From Chitinophagaceae bacterium (lineage in GTDB: Bacteria; Bacteroidota; Bacteroidia; Chitinophagales; Chitinophagaceae): a stretch of DNA of 64,000 bases. Where the stretch lies: positions 186,001-250,000 of the forward strand of contig JAIEMP010000010.1 in assembly GCA_019752045.1 (NCBI GenBank), in the 5' to 3' direction. Below are positions 43,536 through 52,535 of this stretch, one piece after another. Position numbers and translations under genes: made by a program. The first letter of the stretch is position 1. Each line of letters begins with the position of its first letter. Under the pieces are notes generated by a model that saw only the letters and a program-made list of their open reading frames with translations, was not told the DNA's origin and searched no databases.

Positions 43536-44539
43536 TTGTAATATTGTTCCAGCTCAGCCATCATGTTTTTACTGCCGATAAACATTGGTACACGCTGGTG
43601 CAATGTGGTGGGCACTACATCTATAATAGGTATTTTACCATTGGTTGCTCTGCCGCCTGCAACTTCCATAATAAAAGCAAAGGGATTACACTCATACGAT
43701 AACCGAAGTTTTCCATTGGGCTTATCAATCATACCGGGATACATAAAAATGCCTCCTTTGATTAAACTGCGGTGCACATCGGCCACCATACTGCCAATAT
43801 AACGTTGTGTGTATGGTCCGCCATTTGTTTTATCTTTTTTCTGACAGACAGTAATATAATCCTGAACACCTTTATCATACCTGAAAAAATTTCCGTGATT
43901 CACTGAATAAATGTTTCCATCGGCCGGACATTGAATATCGGGATGGCTTAAACAAAATTCGCCAATAGATGGGTCGAGTGTAAAACCATTTACTCCTCTT
44001 CTTGTTGCATACACCATCATGGTACTGCTGCCATATACCATGTAACCTGCTGCCACCTGGTTGCGGCCCGTTTGCAGAAAGTCGGCAAGAGTGCAAGGTT
44101 TGCCTTGTTCACTTACTCTGCGGTACACACTAAAGATGGTGCCAATGGAAATGTTTACATCTATGTTGCCACTGCCATCCAGCGGATCAAACATCACCAC
44201 ATATTTTGCATTGTTGCTTATTTCATCATCAAACACAACAATATCATCCATTTCTTCGCTGGCAATACCTGCACAACTGATGCCATGCTGCAGTACTTTC
44301 ATAAACTGGTTGTTGGCAAAAATGTCGAGCTTTTTTACATCTTCTCCCTGCACATTTACAGAACCGGCATCGCCCAGAATATCTACCAGACCGGCTTTAT
44401 TCACTTCTACATTAACACGTTTGGCTGCAAGACCCAGATCCCGCAATAAACTACTCAGTTCGCCGGTTGCTTGCGGAAAATTCCGTAGCTGCTGAATGGT
44501 GAACTCGTCAAGGGTTAAAATTTTTCTGTTGAAACTCAT
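43532..44539 (-). CDS. fbp: Fructose-1,6-bisphosphatase, class I
   Basis: This enzyme hydrolyses fructose-1,6-bisphosphate in gluconeogenesis. The protein has 335 residues, the usual class I length. The metal-binding motif DPLDGSGNID, the DDIVVFDDE acidic patch and the CNPFAFIMEVAGGRAT substrate segment are present. A perfect promoter box lies at 44567-44574. It heads a two-gene unit with the GNAT gene. Confidence 0.95.
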   Translation of the reverse strand: MSFNRKILTLDEFTIQQLRNFPQATGELSSLLRDLGLAAKRVNVEVNKAGLVDILGDAGSVNVQGEDVKKLDIFANNQFMKVLQHGISCAGIASEEMDDIVVFDDEISNNAKYVVMFDPLDGSGNIDVNISIGTIFSVYRRVSEQGKPCTLADFLQTGRNQVAAGYMVYGSSTMMVYATRRGVNGFTLDPSIGEFCLSHPDIQCPADGNIYSVNHGNFFRYDKGVQDYITVCQKKDKTNGGPYTQRYIGSMVADVHRSLIKGGIFMYPGMIDKPNGKLRLSYECNPFAFIMEVAGGRATNGKIPIIDVVPTTLHQRVPMFIGSKNMMAELEQYYK

Positions 44540-44566
44540 ATGTTTTATTTAAGCAATCATTGTGGG

Positions 44567-44574
44567 CAAATGTA
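44567..44574 (-). promoter_or_regulatory. -7 box upstream of fbp
   Basis: Minus strand reads TACATTTG, a perfect TAnnTTTG box, 27 bases before the ATG. Confidence 0.55.
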
Positions 44575-44597
44575 GCAATAAACGTTCTTACCATTCA

Positions 44598-44628
44598 TTT
44601 GAATGACGGTTGTGTTTTTATATCTTTA
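44598..44628 (+). promoter_or_regulatory. Promoter of the DUF456 gene, leaderless type
   Basis: TTTG (44598-44601), 19 bases, TATCTTTA (44621-44628). Four bases later is the ATG at 44633. Confidence 0.7.
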
Positions 44629-44632
44629 AAAG

Positions 44633-45121
44633 ATGGAATGGTTCCTGATCGTGATTGGTATTTTGCTGGTACTTGCTGCAATTGCAGGGAGCATACTGCC
44701 GCTTATTCCCGGACCACCAATTGCATATGCCGGTTTATTGCTGCAGCAGTTGAGAGAAGATGCGCCTTTCAGCTCCGGCTTTCTGTTGCTTTGGGCCGGC
44801 ATTGTAATTCTGTCGTTGGTACTTGATTATATGATTCCCATCTGGGGCACAAAGAAATTTGGCGGAACAAAATATGGCGTGTGGGGTTGTACGTTAGGTT
44901 TCCTCGCTGCTTTTTGGTTAGGGCCATGGGGAGTGATCTTCGGGCCATTTGTTGGTGCATTTATTGGCGAAATGATTGCTCAGGATAATTCAAAGATTGC
45001 ATTTAAAGCAGCGCTCGGTTCTTTTGTTGGTTTTTTGATGGGAAGTTTTTTGAAAATGGTTATCTGCTTTTTTATGTTGTATTATATTATTACAAGTATT
45101 TATCACTTTCAATTATCTTAA
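44633..45121 (+). CDS. DUF456 membrane protein
   Basis: The protein has 162 residues with five hydrophobic segments. The signature PLIPGPPIAYAGLLL, then DYMIPIWGTKKFGGTKYGVWG and GIFVGAFIGE-like segments, is the DUF456 pattern, found across bacteria and of unknown function. It is divergent from fbp. Confidence 0.88.
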   Translation: MEWFLIVIGILLVLAAIAGSILPLIPGPPIAYAGLLLQQLREDAPFSSGFLLLWAGIVILSLVLDYMIPIWGTKKFGGTKYGVWGCTLGFLAAFWLGPWGVIFGPFVGAFIGEMIAQDNSKIAFKAALGSFVGFLMGSFLKMVICFFMLYYIITSIYHFQLS

Positions 45122-45136
45122 AGGAAGTCTAACACT

Positions 45137-45325
45137 TTACTTCTTTTGTGCATTTTCAATAACTTGTCGCTTCTTGTCAGAACTATCGTTTATGTTTTTT
45201 TTCTGATTATCTAATGAAGGAAAGGCAATACGGAAAATTATAGCCAGCGCAATTACGACTAGCATAAATAAAGTTAGTTTTATTGACGTTTTTCGATATT
45301 TATTGTACAAATACCAGCCACTCAT
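45137..45325 (-). CDS. Possible small single-pass membrane protein
   Basis: The protein has 62 residues. One hydrophobic helix (about 15-35) is followed by a Lys/Asn/Asp-rich tail. It lies 33 bases downstream of the GtrA-like gene on the same strand and does not overlap any other gene, and its stop is 15 bases from the DUF456 stop. The family is unknown. Short length makes this the least certain gene here. Confidence 0.5.
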   Translation of the reverse strand: MSGWYLYNKYRKTSIKLTLFMLVVIALAIIFRIAFPSLDNQKKNINDSSDKKRQVIENAQKK

Positions 45326-45358
45326 TTATTTTCTTTTTTCTATATTTCATCAATTATT

Positions 45359-45835
45359 TTACTTAAACGTAAAATGTTTCTGCGAAAAATAACTGAAGGC
45401 CACAACAAAGAACGTCGTGAATATTTTTGCAAGTGTTGCGTACATGTGAAAAGTCTCTACAAACACTTTCAGAAAAAAGTAGTTTAAAAGAATTGCTCCC
45501 AGCACAACAATCATATACTTGGGTAGCTGTTCCCGTTTACGCACAGCACTTCCTTCAAACACCACATAACGGCTCAGAAAAAAACCAACGGGAAAAGTGA
45601 TAAAAAAAGACATTAAGAAAGCGGCAATATGCGGACTAAACGTAAACCACGGCGTATGCAGCATTTGTTTCTGCAGAATAAAATTATAGCTGATGAAAAA
45701 TAAACCAATGTCAAGCACCGTATTACCGCCTCCGCAGGCTGCATAACGAAAGGTCTGTAACGGCATCCATTGTTTAAACGGTGGATAAAACCAATCTATA
45801 ACCGCATGAATAAAAGCTACCAGTTTATTGATCAT
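45359..45835 (-). CDS. GtrA-like membrane protein
   Basis: The protein has 158 residues with four membrane helices. The first helix region RYAACGGGNTVLDIGLFF matches the GtrA/polyprenol-linked flippase-like family, whose members are thought to move lipid-linked sugars. The last segment FSYFSQKHFTFK is the characteristic C-terminus. A promoter box (TATCTTTG, minus strand) lies at 45844-45851, eight bases before the ATG. Confidence 0.85.
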   Translation of the reverse strand: MINKLVAFIHAVIDWFYPPFKQWMPLQTFRYAACGGGNTVLDIGLFFISYNFILQKQMLHTPWFTFSPHIAAFLMSFFITFPVGFFLSRYVVFEGSAVRKREQLPKYMIVVLGAILLNYFFLKVFVETFHMYATLAKIFTTFFVVAFSYFSQKHFTFK

Positions 45836-45843
45836 GTGAAATT

Positions 45844-45851
45844 CAAAGATA
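45844..45851 (-). promoter_or_regulatory. -7 box upstream of the GtrA-like gene
   Basis: Minus strand reads TATCTTTG, a perfect box, eight bases before the ATG. Confidence 0.55.
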
Positions 45852-45899
45852 ATATTTATACTTACTTTTTACACTTGCATTTGTTTGCACGGTTTTCTT

Positions 45900-45933
45900 T
45901 TTGAAAACAATAACAACCGAAACTGTAATTTTG
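45900..45933 (+). promoter_or_regulatory. Promoter of the rhodanese-thioredoxin gene
   Basis: TTTG (45900-45903), 22 bases, TAATTTTG (45926-45933), matching the Bacteroidota TTTG / TAnnTTTG pattern. The ATG is 13 bases downstream at 45947. Confidence 0.65.
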
Positions 45934-45946
45934 TAAAAAAAAGAAT

Positions 45947-46642
45947 ATGCGTAATCTGATTGTTGTAATGCTGCTGCTGTTTGTTAGCTGTGGTGGTGCA
46001 GCTCAAAATAATAAAGAAGTGCCGGCCGATGAATTTGAGAAAGGTTTATCCGGAAATCATATTCAGTTACTGGATGTACGCACTGCCGGTGAATTCCGCA
46101 ATGGTCATATCAAAGGATCCTTACAGGCCAACTGGAATAATCAGGAAGAATTTAAAGAACGCATATCTGCTTTAGATAAATCAAAACCTGTTTATATCTA
46201 TTGCATGTCGGGGCCCAGAAGCCAGGCAGCAGGTGAATGGTTACGTACAAACGGCTTTACAAATGTGGTTGAATTGCAAGGCGGTTTCAGCAACTGGAAA
46301 CGGATAGGAAAACCTTTTGACGGTATGCCGGATGTAAAACAAATGACCATGAGCGAATACAATCAACAAATCACAGGAAAGGAATATGTGTTGGTTGATG
46401 TTGGTGCCGAGTGGTGCCCGCCCTGCAGAAAAATGGAACCCATCATCAATGAATTTTTAGCAGCAAACCAAAACATCTTCTTACTCAAAATTGATGGCGG
46501 CATACATACCGATTTAATGAAACAATTAAATGCAGAAGGTTTACCTACTTTTCTGCTGCTCAAAAACGGACAGGAAGTTTGGCGTTATAAAGGTGTGCTT
46601 TCAAAAGAAGAATTGAACAAGATGTGGCAGGAAAAGAAATAA
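45947..46642 (+). CDS. Lipoprotein with rhodanese and thioredoxin domains
   Basis: The protein has 231 residues. A lipobox FVSC puts the lipid-modified Cys at residue 15. A rhodanese domain (about 25-122) carries the active Cys86 in YCMSGPRS, and a thioredoxin domain (about 130-231) carries W-C157-P-P-C160. It is probably anchored in the inner or outer membrane and works on periplasmic thiols or sulfane sulfur. The fusion is unusual in proteobacteria but seen in Bacteroidota. Confidence 0.88.
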   Translation: MRNLIVVMLLLFVSCGGAAQNNKEVPADEFEKGLSGNHIQLLDVRTAGEFRNGHIKGSLQANWNNQEEFKERISALDKSKPVYIYCMSGPRSQAAGEWLRTNGFTNVVELQGGFSNWKRIGKPFDGMPDVKQMTMSEYNQQITGKEYVLVDVGAEWCPPCRKMEPIINEFLAANQNIFLLKIDGGIHTDLMKQLNAEGLPTFLLLKNGQEVWRYKGVLSKEELNKMWQEKK

Positions 46643-46705
46643 GCTGATCACCTGCCGGCTGTTATTCTCAGGAAAAATTCAACTACCTTAACGAAAATAT
46701 TCGTC

Positions 46706-47665
46706 ATGAGAAAGTTGATTGTTTTGCTCTTCCTCCTGTTTGCTTTTAACAGCTATGCACAGCAAAAACGCATGAACCAATGCGGATTTATTATTCCCGA
46801 CAATGTAATGATTCCGCCAAACCGGTTTGCAAGTGTGTACGAAGCAAGAGACATTTTGCAGAACATGCTCGATACGCTGGTGTGGAGGGAAAACTTTATG
46901 ATTCGTGAAGAGAACGGCATTAATAATGCGTACGCAACTATACTCAATGGCAGAAGATGGATTATTTATGATAATACTTTTTTAGAAAAACTGGATTACA
47001 TCACGGCTACTAAATGGGCTTCCATCAGTGTGCTGGCACATGAACTGGGTCATCATTATAAGAATCATGTGGTTGATGCTGTAGGCAGTACTCCTTCTAA
47101 AGAACTGGAAGCCGATTTTGTTTCAGGTTTTATCATGGCAAAATTCGGAGCATCGGTCAATGAAGCCAAAGCCGCCATGAGCAAAATAGCCAGCGATTAC
47201 GGCAGCAGCAGTCATCCGCCAAAAAATGAACGTCTCAATGCTATTGGTCAGGGATGGAATTATGCGAAAGGTCTGTCTAATGCACCAACTCCCCCATCAA
47301 ACCCAACAGGTCCGGGAAATACAAAACCACAGAGCGGACAGGGAACGGCAAAGCCACAAACACAACAAAATCCTCCATCTGCACCACCGGTAAATAATCC
47401 AACAACAGATATGAGCTGGATTCATTTAACTGTTTCAGCAGATCAACCTATCACTGTTTTTTTATCGGATGACGGAAGAAAGTTTGAACCGGTTGAATTG
47501 AAACCGGGTGAGCCCTTTGTATTTAAGTTTGAAATTTATCAATATGGTTGGATGAAGTTGGTGAATTCGCCCACAGCAAAATCATACAGGCTGTCTCATT
47601 TTAAAGATTACTCCATTGTCTGGAGCAGGAGAAACCGCAACTGGCTTGTGATAGAGATCCCTTAA
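46706..47665 (+). CDS. Exported M48-like metalloprotease
   Basis: The protein has 319 residues. A signal peptide (about 1-19) leads a domain with H112-E113-LG-H116 and a downstream ELEAD (E133 or E135) as third zinc ligand, as in M48-type peptidases. A Pro/Asn/Thr/Gln linker (about 195-235) joins a C-terminal beta-rich domain of about 80 residues. It acts in the periplasm or outside. The substrate is unknown. Confidence 0.83.
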   Translation: MRKLIVLLFLLFAFNSYAQQKRMNQCGFIIPDNVMIPPNRFASVYEARDILQNMLDTLVWRENFMIREENGINNAYATILNGRRWIIYDNTFLEKLDYITATKWASISVLAHELGHHYKNHVVDAVGSTPSKELEADFVSGFIMAKFGASVNEAKAAMSKIASDYGSSSHPPKNERLNAIGQGWNYAKGLSNAPTPPSNPTGPGNTKPQSGQGTAKPQTQQNPPSAPPVNNPTTDMSWIHLTVSADQPITVFLSDDGRKFEPVELKPGEPFVFKFEIYQYGWMKLVNSPTAKSYRLSHFKDYSIVWSRRNRNWLVIEIP

Positions 47666-47755
47666 ACGAAACAACTAACTTATAAGTAACTGTTGAAGAA
47701 AGATATTATTCTGGCTGGTGGACAAGTTTAGCGAATTGAGAACAGCGGGCAGTCT

Positions 47756-47763
47756 TATTTTTG
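47756..47763 (+). promoter_or_regulatory. -7 box four bases before an ATG (leaderless type)
   Basis: TATTTTTG is a perfect box, followed by CAGT and the ATG at 47768. A TTG at 47736-47738 lies 17 bases upstream. Confidence 0.6.
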
Positions 47764-47767
47764 CAGT

Positions 47768-48529
47768 ATGGAAGCACTGGAAAAAAACAGTCAGGCGTGG
47801 TATAAAGATTGGTTCAACTCCCCTTACTACCATCAATTATACTTTCAACGTGATGAGCAGGAAGCAGCAGATTTTATTGATGCATTGCTGATGCGTTTAA
47901 ATCCGCCTGCAGATGCACAGATGCTCGATGTTGCATGCGGTCGTGGAAGACACAGCATTCACCTTGCTTCAAAAGGATTTTCTGTTACAGGTATTGATAT
48001 CAGTGAAGACAGTATTGAAGAAGCGAAAGAACATGAAAATAACCAGCTTGAATTCTTTGTGCATGATATGCGTTTGCCCTTCAGGATGAACTATTATCAA
48101 TATGCTTTTAACTTCTTTACCAGTTTTGGTTTTTTCCGCACCAGAAGAGAACATGATAACGCCATCCGTACCATTGCACAATCGCTGAAACAAGAAGGTG
48201 TTTTTGTGATTGATTATCTCAATGCACATTATGTAGAAAATCATCTGTTGTATAAAAGTGAACTTCGTAAAGGCGATGTTAGTTTTTATATTACCCGCTG
48301 GCTCAATGAAACACATTTCTACAAAAAAATTGTAGTGGAGGATGAAGCCAATCTGGAAGAACCACTGGAGTTTACAGAAAAAGTTGCAAAATTTTCATTG
48401 GGCGATTTTAATGATATGCTTGCCTTTCATGGCTTACAGATACAGGAAGTGTATGGCAGTTATCAGTTTGAGCCTTATCATGTAAACAACTCGCCTCGGT
48501 TAATTATCATCGCCAAAAAAATAAACTGA
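47768..48529 (+). CDS. Class I SAM-dependent methyltransferase
   Basis: The protein has 253 residues. SAM motif I is LDVACGRGRHS, motif II ends in TGIDIS, and a C-terminal beta domain (about 155-250) is present, as in many small-molecule methyltransferases. The substrate is unknown. Its TGA stop (48527-48529) directly abuts the stop of the convergent sulfatase gene. Confidence 0.88.
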   Translation: MEALEKNSQAWYKDWFNSPYYHQLYFQRDEQEAADFIDALLMRLNPPADAQMLDVACGRGRHSIHLASKGFSVTGIDISEDSIEEAKEHENNQLEFFVHDMRLPFRMNYYQYAFNFFTSFGFFRTRREHDNAIRTIAQSLKQEGVFVIDYLNAHYVENHLLYKSELRKGDVSFYITRWLNETHFYKKIVVEDEANLEEPLEFTEKVAKFSLGDFNDMLAFHGLQIQEVYGSYQFEPYHVNNSPRLIIIAKKIN

Positions 48530-50515
48530 TCAGGGTTTTACCTTTTCTTTTTGATTATTCAGCAGCATCCAGCGGGATGATTCGTAAAGTGCAATGGTTT
48601 GTACTGCCAACTCCTGTTTTGTTTTTGTATAGTCAGTTGATGATAAAACAGGTGAGTTAAAACGAACAGGCACCAAGGTATCTTTCTGCAGATTCATGTT
48701 GAGGATATAGTAATAATCGTTATTCACCAGTCCAATCTTCCCTTCATCGTGGTGAATAATAAATGCAAAATCTTTGCCTGCAGGTTTTCGTAACAGATCT
48801 CTGCCAATGGTTGTGTTTACAAAATTCTGATTCAACAAGCCGGCAATGGTTGGCAACACATCTACCTGACTGACTGCTTCTGAACGTTTCTCCGGTTTTA
48901 ATAAAGCCGGAGTATAAAACAGCAGCGGTACGTGTTCATCAGAGAGGCGTTCATTGGTCCATGCATCCGGATACAAAGCGGTAGCATTTCCTTTTACGCC
49001 ATGATCACCAACAAATACAAACAGTGTATTACTAAACCAACTTTGCTTTTTTGCATGTTCCATAAACTGCTGCAGACAGTAATCAAAATACAGAGCAGCC
49101 TCGTATTCTTTCTGCGAATCAAACCCATATTTTTTCAGTTGTGCTTCATCTATGAGTTTACTGCTGACAAAACTCCTGTCTTCTTCAGGAATAACAAAGG
49201 GACGATGATTATCTGCTGTTTGTATAATACTGAAGAATGGTTGCTGCTGTGCTGATAAAACTGAATTGGCTTCTTTAAACAGGTTTTTATCGCTGATGCC
49301 CCACACATTAAACCGTGGGCTTTGATACATACCTTCCTCAAACAACTTTAAACCGGCCACATTATTCACAAGCAGGCCTTTAAAATTATTGAACTCACTG
49401 TTACCTCCTATAAAATAAAGTTTAAGGTGATCAGTAAACGAATTGATGATACTGTGCTGATTGAGTGCCTCTGGGTTTCTGGTTGAAAATTTACTCAGCT
49501 GCACATCCGGAATACCGGTTAACAATGCAAACACGCCTCTTGCAGTACCAAAACTTGGAGAGAAACAACGTTCAAAAAATAATCCTTCATTGACGAGCTG
49601 TTGAAAATAAGGTGTTGTGTTTAGCGGATTGCCACTCATGCTTGTTTTGTACATGCTGAACGACTCACACATAACAAGTACAACATTCATTTTCTTTGCT
49701 GGCTGCTGAAAGCTTTCCCTGCGTTGAAAATTGAGCAGCTTTGATTCTTGGGGCAATTGCAGCAATTGCTTCATTATTTCAAACTGTTCTTTTGCACTGC
49801 CATCATCAGCAAATGGTTTTCTAAATCGCAAAGTGGTAAAAAAATTCTCCAGCGGATTTAATGCCAGGTAAGCTTTAAAGTTATCACCCAGTCGGAACGC
49901 ATCTTTCCATAACAACAGAGGTTTTGCTGTATTACTTCCTGCAATGCCGATTACAAGCAATAACATTAACCAGAAAGTACGCAAGGGTTTAAAAGGCGAG
50001 TCAAGTGAATAATCTACCTTTTTATGTGTTCGATGAAAGAAACGGTATAACAACCAGATGAGTCCCGACAGGATGACCAGTATCCAGAATAACGGATACG
50101 ATTGCCAGATCATGTTCATGGAAATCTGAAAGTCTTCAATAAAATTGAGTGCACTTGCATTGAGGCGGGTTTCTACATAATCAAAATGACCAAAATCGGC
50201 ACCAAAGAAAAAAAGTAAAAACCAGCTGACCGTAACAAGATAAAATATCCAGATACGTCTTAAACGGAAAGATCTGAATGGCGAAAACTTAGGAAAACTA
50301 CCCACAATGAGTAAGGGCGCCAGCAGAATGCACACCCATCGTAAATCGAACCGGACACCCATGATAAAAGAAGGAAGTGCAGCTGCAAAACTGATGGATT
50401 CCGGACGAAAGGTATAAAATGTAACCAACCTCATGATACTGAAAACGATCATGAAAAAAATAAATAACTGTAGTACCCAACGGGAGGTTGGCGGCAATTG
50501 AAAGTGTTTACCCAT
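48530..50515 (-). CDS. LTA synthase-like membrane sulfatase
   Basis: The protein has 661 residues. Five membrane helices (about 10-200) precede a periplasmic sulfatase domain (about 270-640). The metal/nucleophile region VLVMCESFSMYKTS and the FSPSFGTARG segment, with Thr at the position of the LtaS nucleophile (about 322), are present, and so are HRPFV and VFVGDHGVKG with metal His/Asp. In Gram-positives LtaS polymerises glycerol phosphate. In Bacteroidota, which lack teichoic acid, such enzymes are thought to put phosphoethanolamine or glycerol phosphate on lipids or sugars. It is divergent from a PAP2 gene 82 bases away. Confidence 0.9.
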   Translation of the reverse strand: MGKHFQLPPTSRWVLQLFIFFMIVFSIMRLVTFYTFRPESISFAAALPSFIMGVRFDLRWVCILLAPLLIVGSFPKFSPFRSFRLRRIWIFYLVTVSWFLLFFFGADFGHFDYVETRLNASALNFIEDFQISMNMIWQSYPLFWILVILSGLIWLLYRFFHRTHKKVDYSLDSPFKPLRTFWLMLLLVIGIAGSNTAKPLLLWKDAFRLGDNFKAYLALNPLENFFTTLRFRKPFADDGSAKEQFEIMKQLLQLPQESKLLNFQRRESFQQPAKKMNVVLVMCESFSMYKTSMSGNPLNTTPYFQQLVNEGLFFERCFSPSFGTARGVFALLTGIPDVQLSKFSTRNPEALNQHSIINSFTDHLKLYFIGGNSEFNNFKGLLVNNVAGLKLFEEGMYQSPRFNVWGISDKNLFKEANSVLSAQQQPFFSIIQTADNHRPFVIPEEDRSFVSSKLIDEAQLKKYGFDSQKEYEAALYFDYCLQQFMEHAKKQSWFSNTLFVFVGDHGVKGNATALYPDAWTNERLSDEHVPLLFYTPALLKPEKRSEAVSQVDVLPTIAGLLNQNFVNTTIGRDLLRKPAGKDFAFIIHHDEGKIGLVNNDYYYILNMNLQKDTLVPVRFNSPVLSSTDYTKTKQELAVQTIALYESSRWMLLNNQKEKVKP

Positions 50516-50582
50516 TTTCCTTAAGCAGCGCTAATTTATAAAGTTTTAGCCAGTTGTAGTTTTAATTCCATAAACGGTTAAC

Positions 50583-50590
50583 TATATTTG
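50583..50590 (+). promoter_or_regulatory. -7 box upstream of the PAP2 gene
   Basis: TATATTTG is a perfect box, seven bases before the ATG at 50598. Confidence 0.55.
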
Positions 50591-50597
50591 AACGAAT

Positions 50598-51167
50598 ATG
50601 CTGAAAACGATTGTTCAGTTAGACCGTTCAGTTTTTTATGCTGTCAATAATCAATGGAGCAATCCATTCTTTGATGCAGTGATGCCGTTTATACGCAACC
50701 AATACAGCTGGGTACCGCTGTATCTTTTTCTGCTTGTTTTTGTATTCATCAATTTCCGTTCAAAGTTTTTGTGGTGGTTATTATTTGCACTTGCTACGTT
50801 TGCGTTAACCGATCTGCTGAGTGCACAGGTGGTTAAAGAGCTGGTGCAACGTCCCCGCCCCTGTGTTGATGTGGTGGCTGCCCAATCGGTAAGGATGCTT
50901 ATTCCCTGCAGTTACAGTTACAGCTTTGTTTCATCTCATGCAACCAATCATTTTGGACTGGCTGTTTTTCTTTTTGCAAGTATGAAACATCTTTCCAAAG
51001 CATGGATCTGGCTGCTGTTATGGGCTGCGTTAATCTCATTTGCACAGATTTATGTAGGCGCACATTTCCCGTTAGACGTGCTTGCAGGCGCAGCATTAGG
51101 CTGCCTGATTGGTCATAATACTGCAAGAATTTTCAATAAACAATTTGGCGGCTTACAACTTACTTAA
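50598..51167 (+). CDS. PAP2-family membrane phosphatase with altered third motif
   Basis: The protein has 189 residues and five or six membrane helices. Motif 1 is K80-x6-R87-P88 (KELVQRPRP) and motif 2 carries H114 in SSHAT. Motif 3, normally SRx5Hx3D, reads A149-Q150-x5-H156-x3-D160, so the conserved Arg is Gln. The catalytic His114 and His156/Asp160 remain. Family members remove phosphate from undecaprenyl diphosphate or lipid A, and may transfer it. The divergent neighbour is an LtaS-like phosphotransferase. Confidence 0.85.
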   Translation: MLKTIVQLDRSVFYAVNNQWSNPFFDAVMPFIRNQYSWVPLYLFLLVFVFINFRSKFLWWLLFALATFALTDLLSAQVVKELVQRPRPCVDVVAAQSVRMLIPCSYSYSFVSSHATNHFGLAVFLFASMKHLSKAWIWLLLWAALISFAQIYVGAHFPLDVLAGAALGCLIGHNTARIFNKQFGGLQLT

Positions 51168-51211
51168 TACTTTCTTATTTTCAGTAAAACAAGCACTTGT
51201 GTAAAGCTTCG

Positions 51212-51219
51212 TAGATTTG
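51212..51219 (+). promoter_or_regulatory. -7 box upstream of the CNNM/CorC gene
   Basis: TAGATTTG is a perfect box, 12 bases before the ATG at 51232. It supports that start over the TTG at 51217. Confidence 0.6.
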
Positions 51220-51231
51220 CACTTTTTACAA

Positions 51232-52524
51232 ATGGAAATATTTATACTATTCGTCCTCATATTCCTCAACGCTTTATTTGTGATTGCAGAGATTTCGCTG
51301 GTATCGGCCCGTAAATCAAGGCTTGAAACATTGGCAGCAAAAGGCAGTATCAGCGCTAAAACTGCTCTTCAACTTTCAGAAAATCCGGAGGTCTTTCTTT
51401 CGGCGGCTCAAATCGGTATAACACTTATCGCCATCTTAACGGGTGTGTACTCCGGTGAAAAATTCGGAAAAGACCTTGCCCCGTTTTTTCTTCAGTTTCC
51501 TTTACTTAATTTTTATGCAGAGAGTATTGCTACAGGTGTAGTGGTAGTTCTTGTAACCTTTCTATCAATTATACTTGGAGAACTGGTTCCTAAACGTTTA
51601 GGCTTGTTACGTTCAGAAAAAATTGCGATGGCGGTTGCAGCTCCTATGAAGTGGTTTGCCAAATCCATTCACCCCATTGTATGGCTGCTCAACAGTATAA
51701 CCAATCTTATATTCCGGTTGTTTAATGTAAAAACGGTACACGACAATCATGTTACCGAAGAAGAGATCAAAGCCATCATCAGTGAGGGAACAGAACAAGG
51801 CACTATTGAAGAAGCGGAGCAGGAAATTATTGAGCGTGTATTTCACTTGGGCGATAGAAACATCACTTCACTCATGACCCACCGAAACGATATTATCTGG
51901 TTTGATTTAAATGATAACGAAAACTCCATCAAAGAAAAAATTATTGGTGAACCGCACTCCATTTATCCTATCTGCGATGGTGACCTCGACAGTATCAAAG
52001 GAATTGTTTCCATTAAAGACATGTATGTAGCCAACGACTTTACACTCTTTAAAGATTTAATGAAACCGGCATTGTTTGTTCCAGAAAACAATTCGGCTTA
52101 CCAGGTGCTGGAACAATTTAAACAGAGTAAAGTACACAGTTGTTTTATTGTGGATGAATATGGCAGTGTAGAAGGAATGATTACATTGAATGATATTCTG
52201 GAAGCGATTGTAGGCGACATCCCCGAACCACATACAGATGATTATGAAATTATAAAGCGTGATGACGGAACCTATTTGGTAGATGCACAGATACCGTTTT
52301 ATAACTTTCTTTCAAGATTTGAAAAAACGGAATGGATGAATGAAGGCGAACGGGAATTTGATACACTGGCCGGATTTATTTTACATGAGCTGGAACGTAT
52401 ACCTCATGCCGGTGAAAAATTTGTATGGAAAGGATTTACATTCGAAATTATAGATATGGATGGTCATCGCATTGATAAAGTATTATTAGATGTGCCCGAA
52501 GGTGTAGGTGACGACGATGAGTAA
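51232..52524 (+). CDS. CNNM/CorC-type membrane protein with CBS domains (hemolysin C-like)
   Basis: The protein has 430 residues. A DUF21/CNNM membrane domain (about 1-180) with four helices is followed by a CBS pair (about 205-335) and a CorC_HlyC domain (about 345-425). Members regulate or transport magnesium and other divalent cations. The ATG at 51232 is chosen over a TTG at 51217. The stop is 12 bases from the next gene, which is convergent. Confidence 0.92.
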   Translation: MEIFILFVLIFLNALFVIAEISLVSARKSRLETLAAKGSISAKTALQLSENPEVFLSAAQIGITLIAILTGVYSGEKFGKDLAPFFLQFPLLNFYAESIATGVVVVLVTFLSIILGELVPKRLGLLRSEKIAMAVAAPMKWFAKSIHPIVWLLNSITNLIFRLFNVKTVHDNHVTEEEIKAIISEGTEQGTIEEAEQEIIERVFHLGDRNITSLMTHRNDIIWFDLNDNENSIKEKIIGEPHSIYPICDGDLDSIKGIVSIKDMYVANDFTLFKDLMKPALFVPENNSAYQVLEQFKQSKVHSCFIVDEYGSVEGMITLNDILEAIVGDIPEPHTDDYEIIKRDDGTYLVDAQIPFYNFLSRFEKTEWMNEGEREFDTLAGFILHELERIPHAGEKFVWKGFTFEIIDMDGHRIDKVLLDVPEGVGDDDE

Positions 52525-52535
52525 ACTTTTTACAT

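Noticed and set aside
44061-44495. Two plus-strand ORFs of 125-144 residues opposite fbp
   Set aside because: Antisense shadows of a complete class I FBPase gene.
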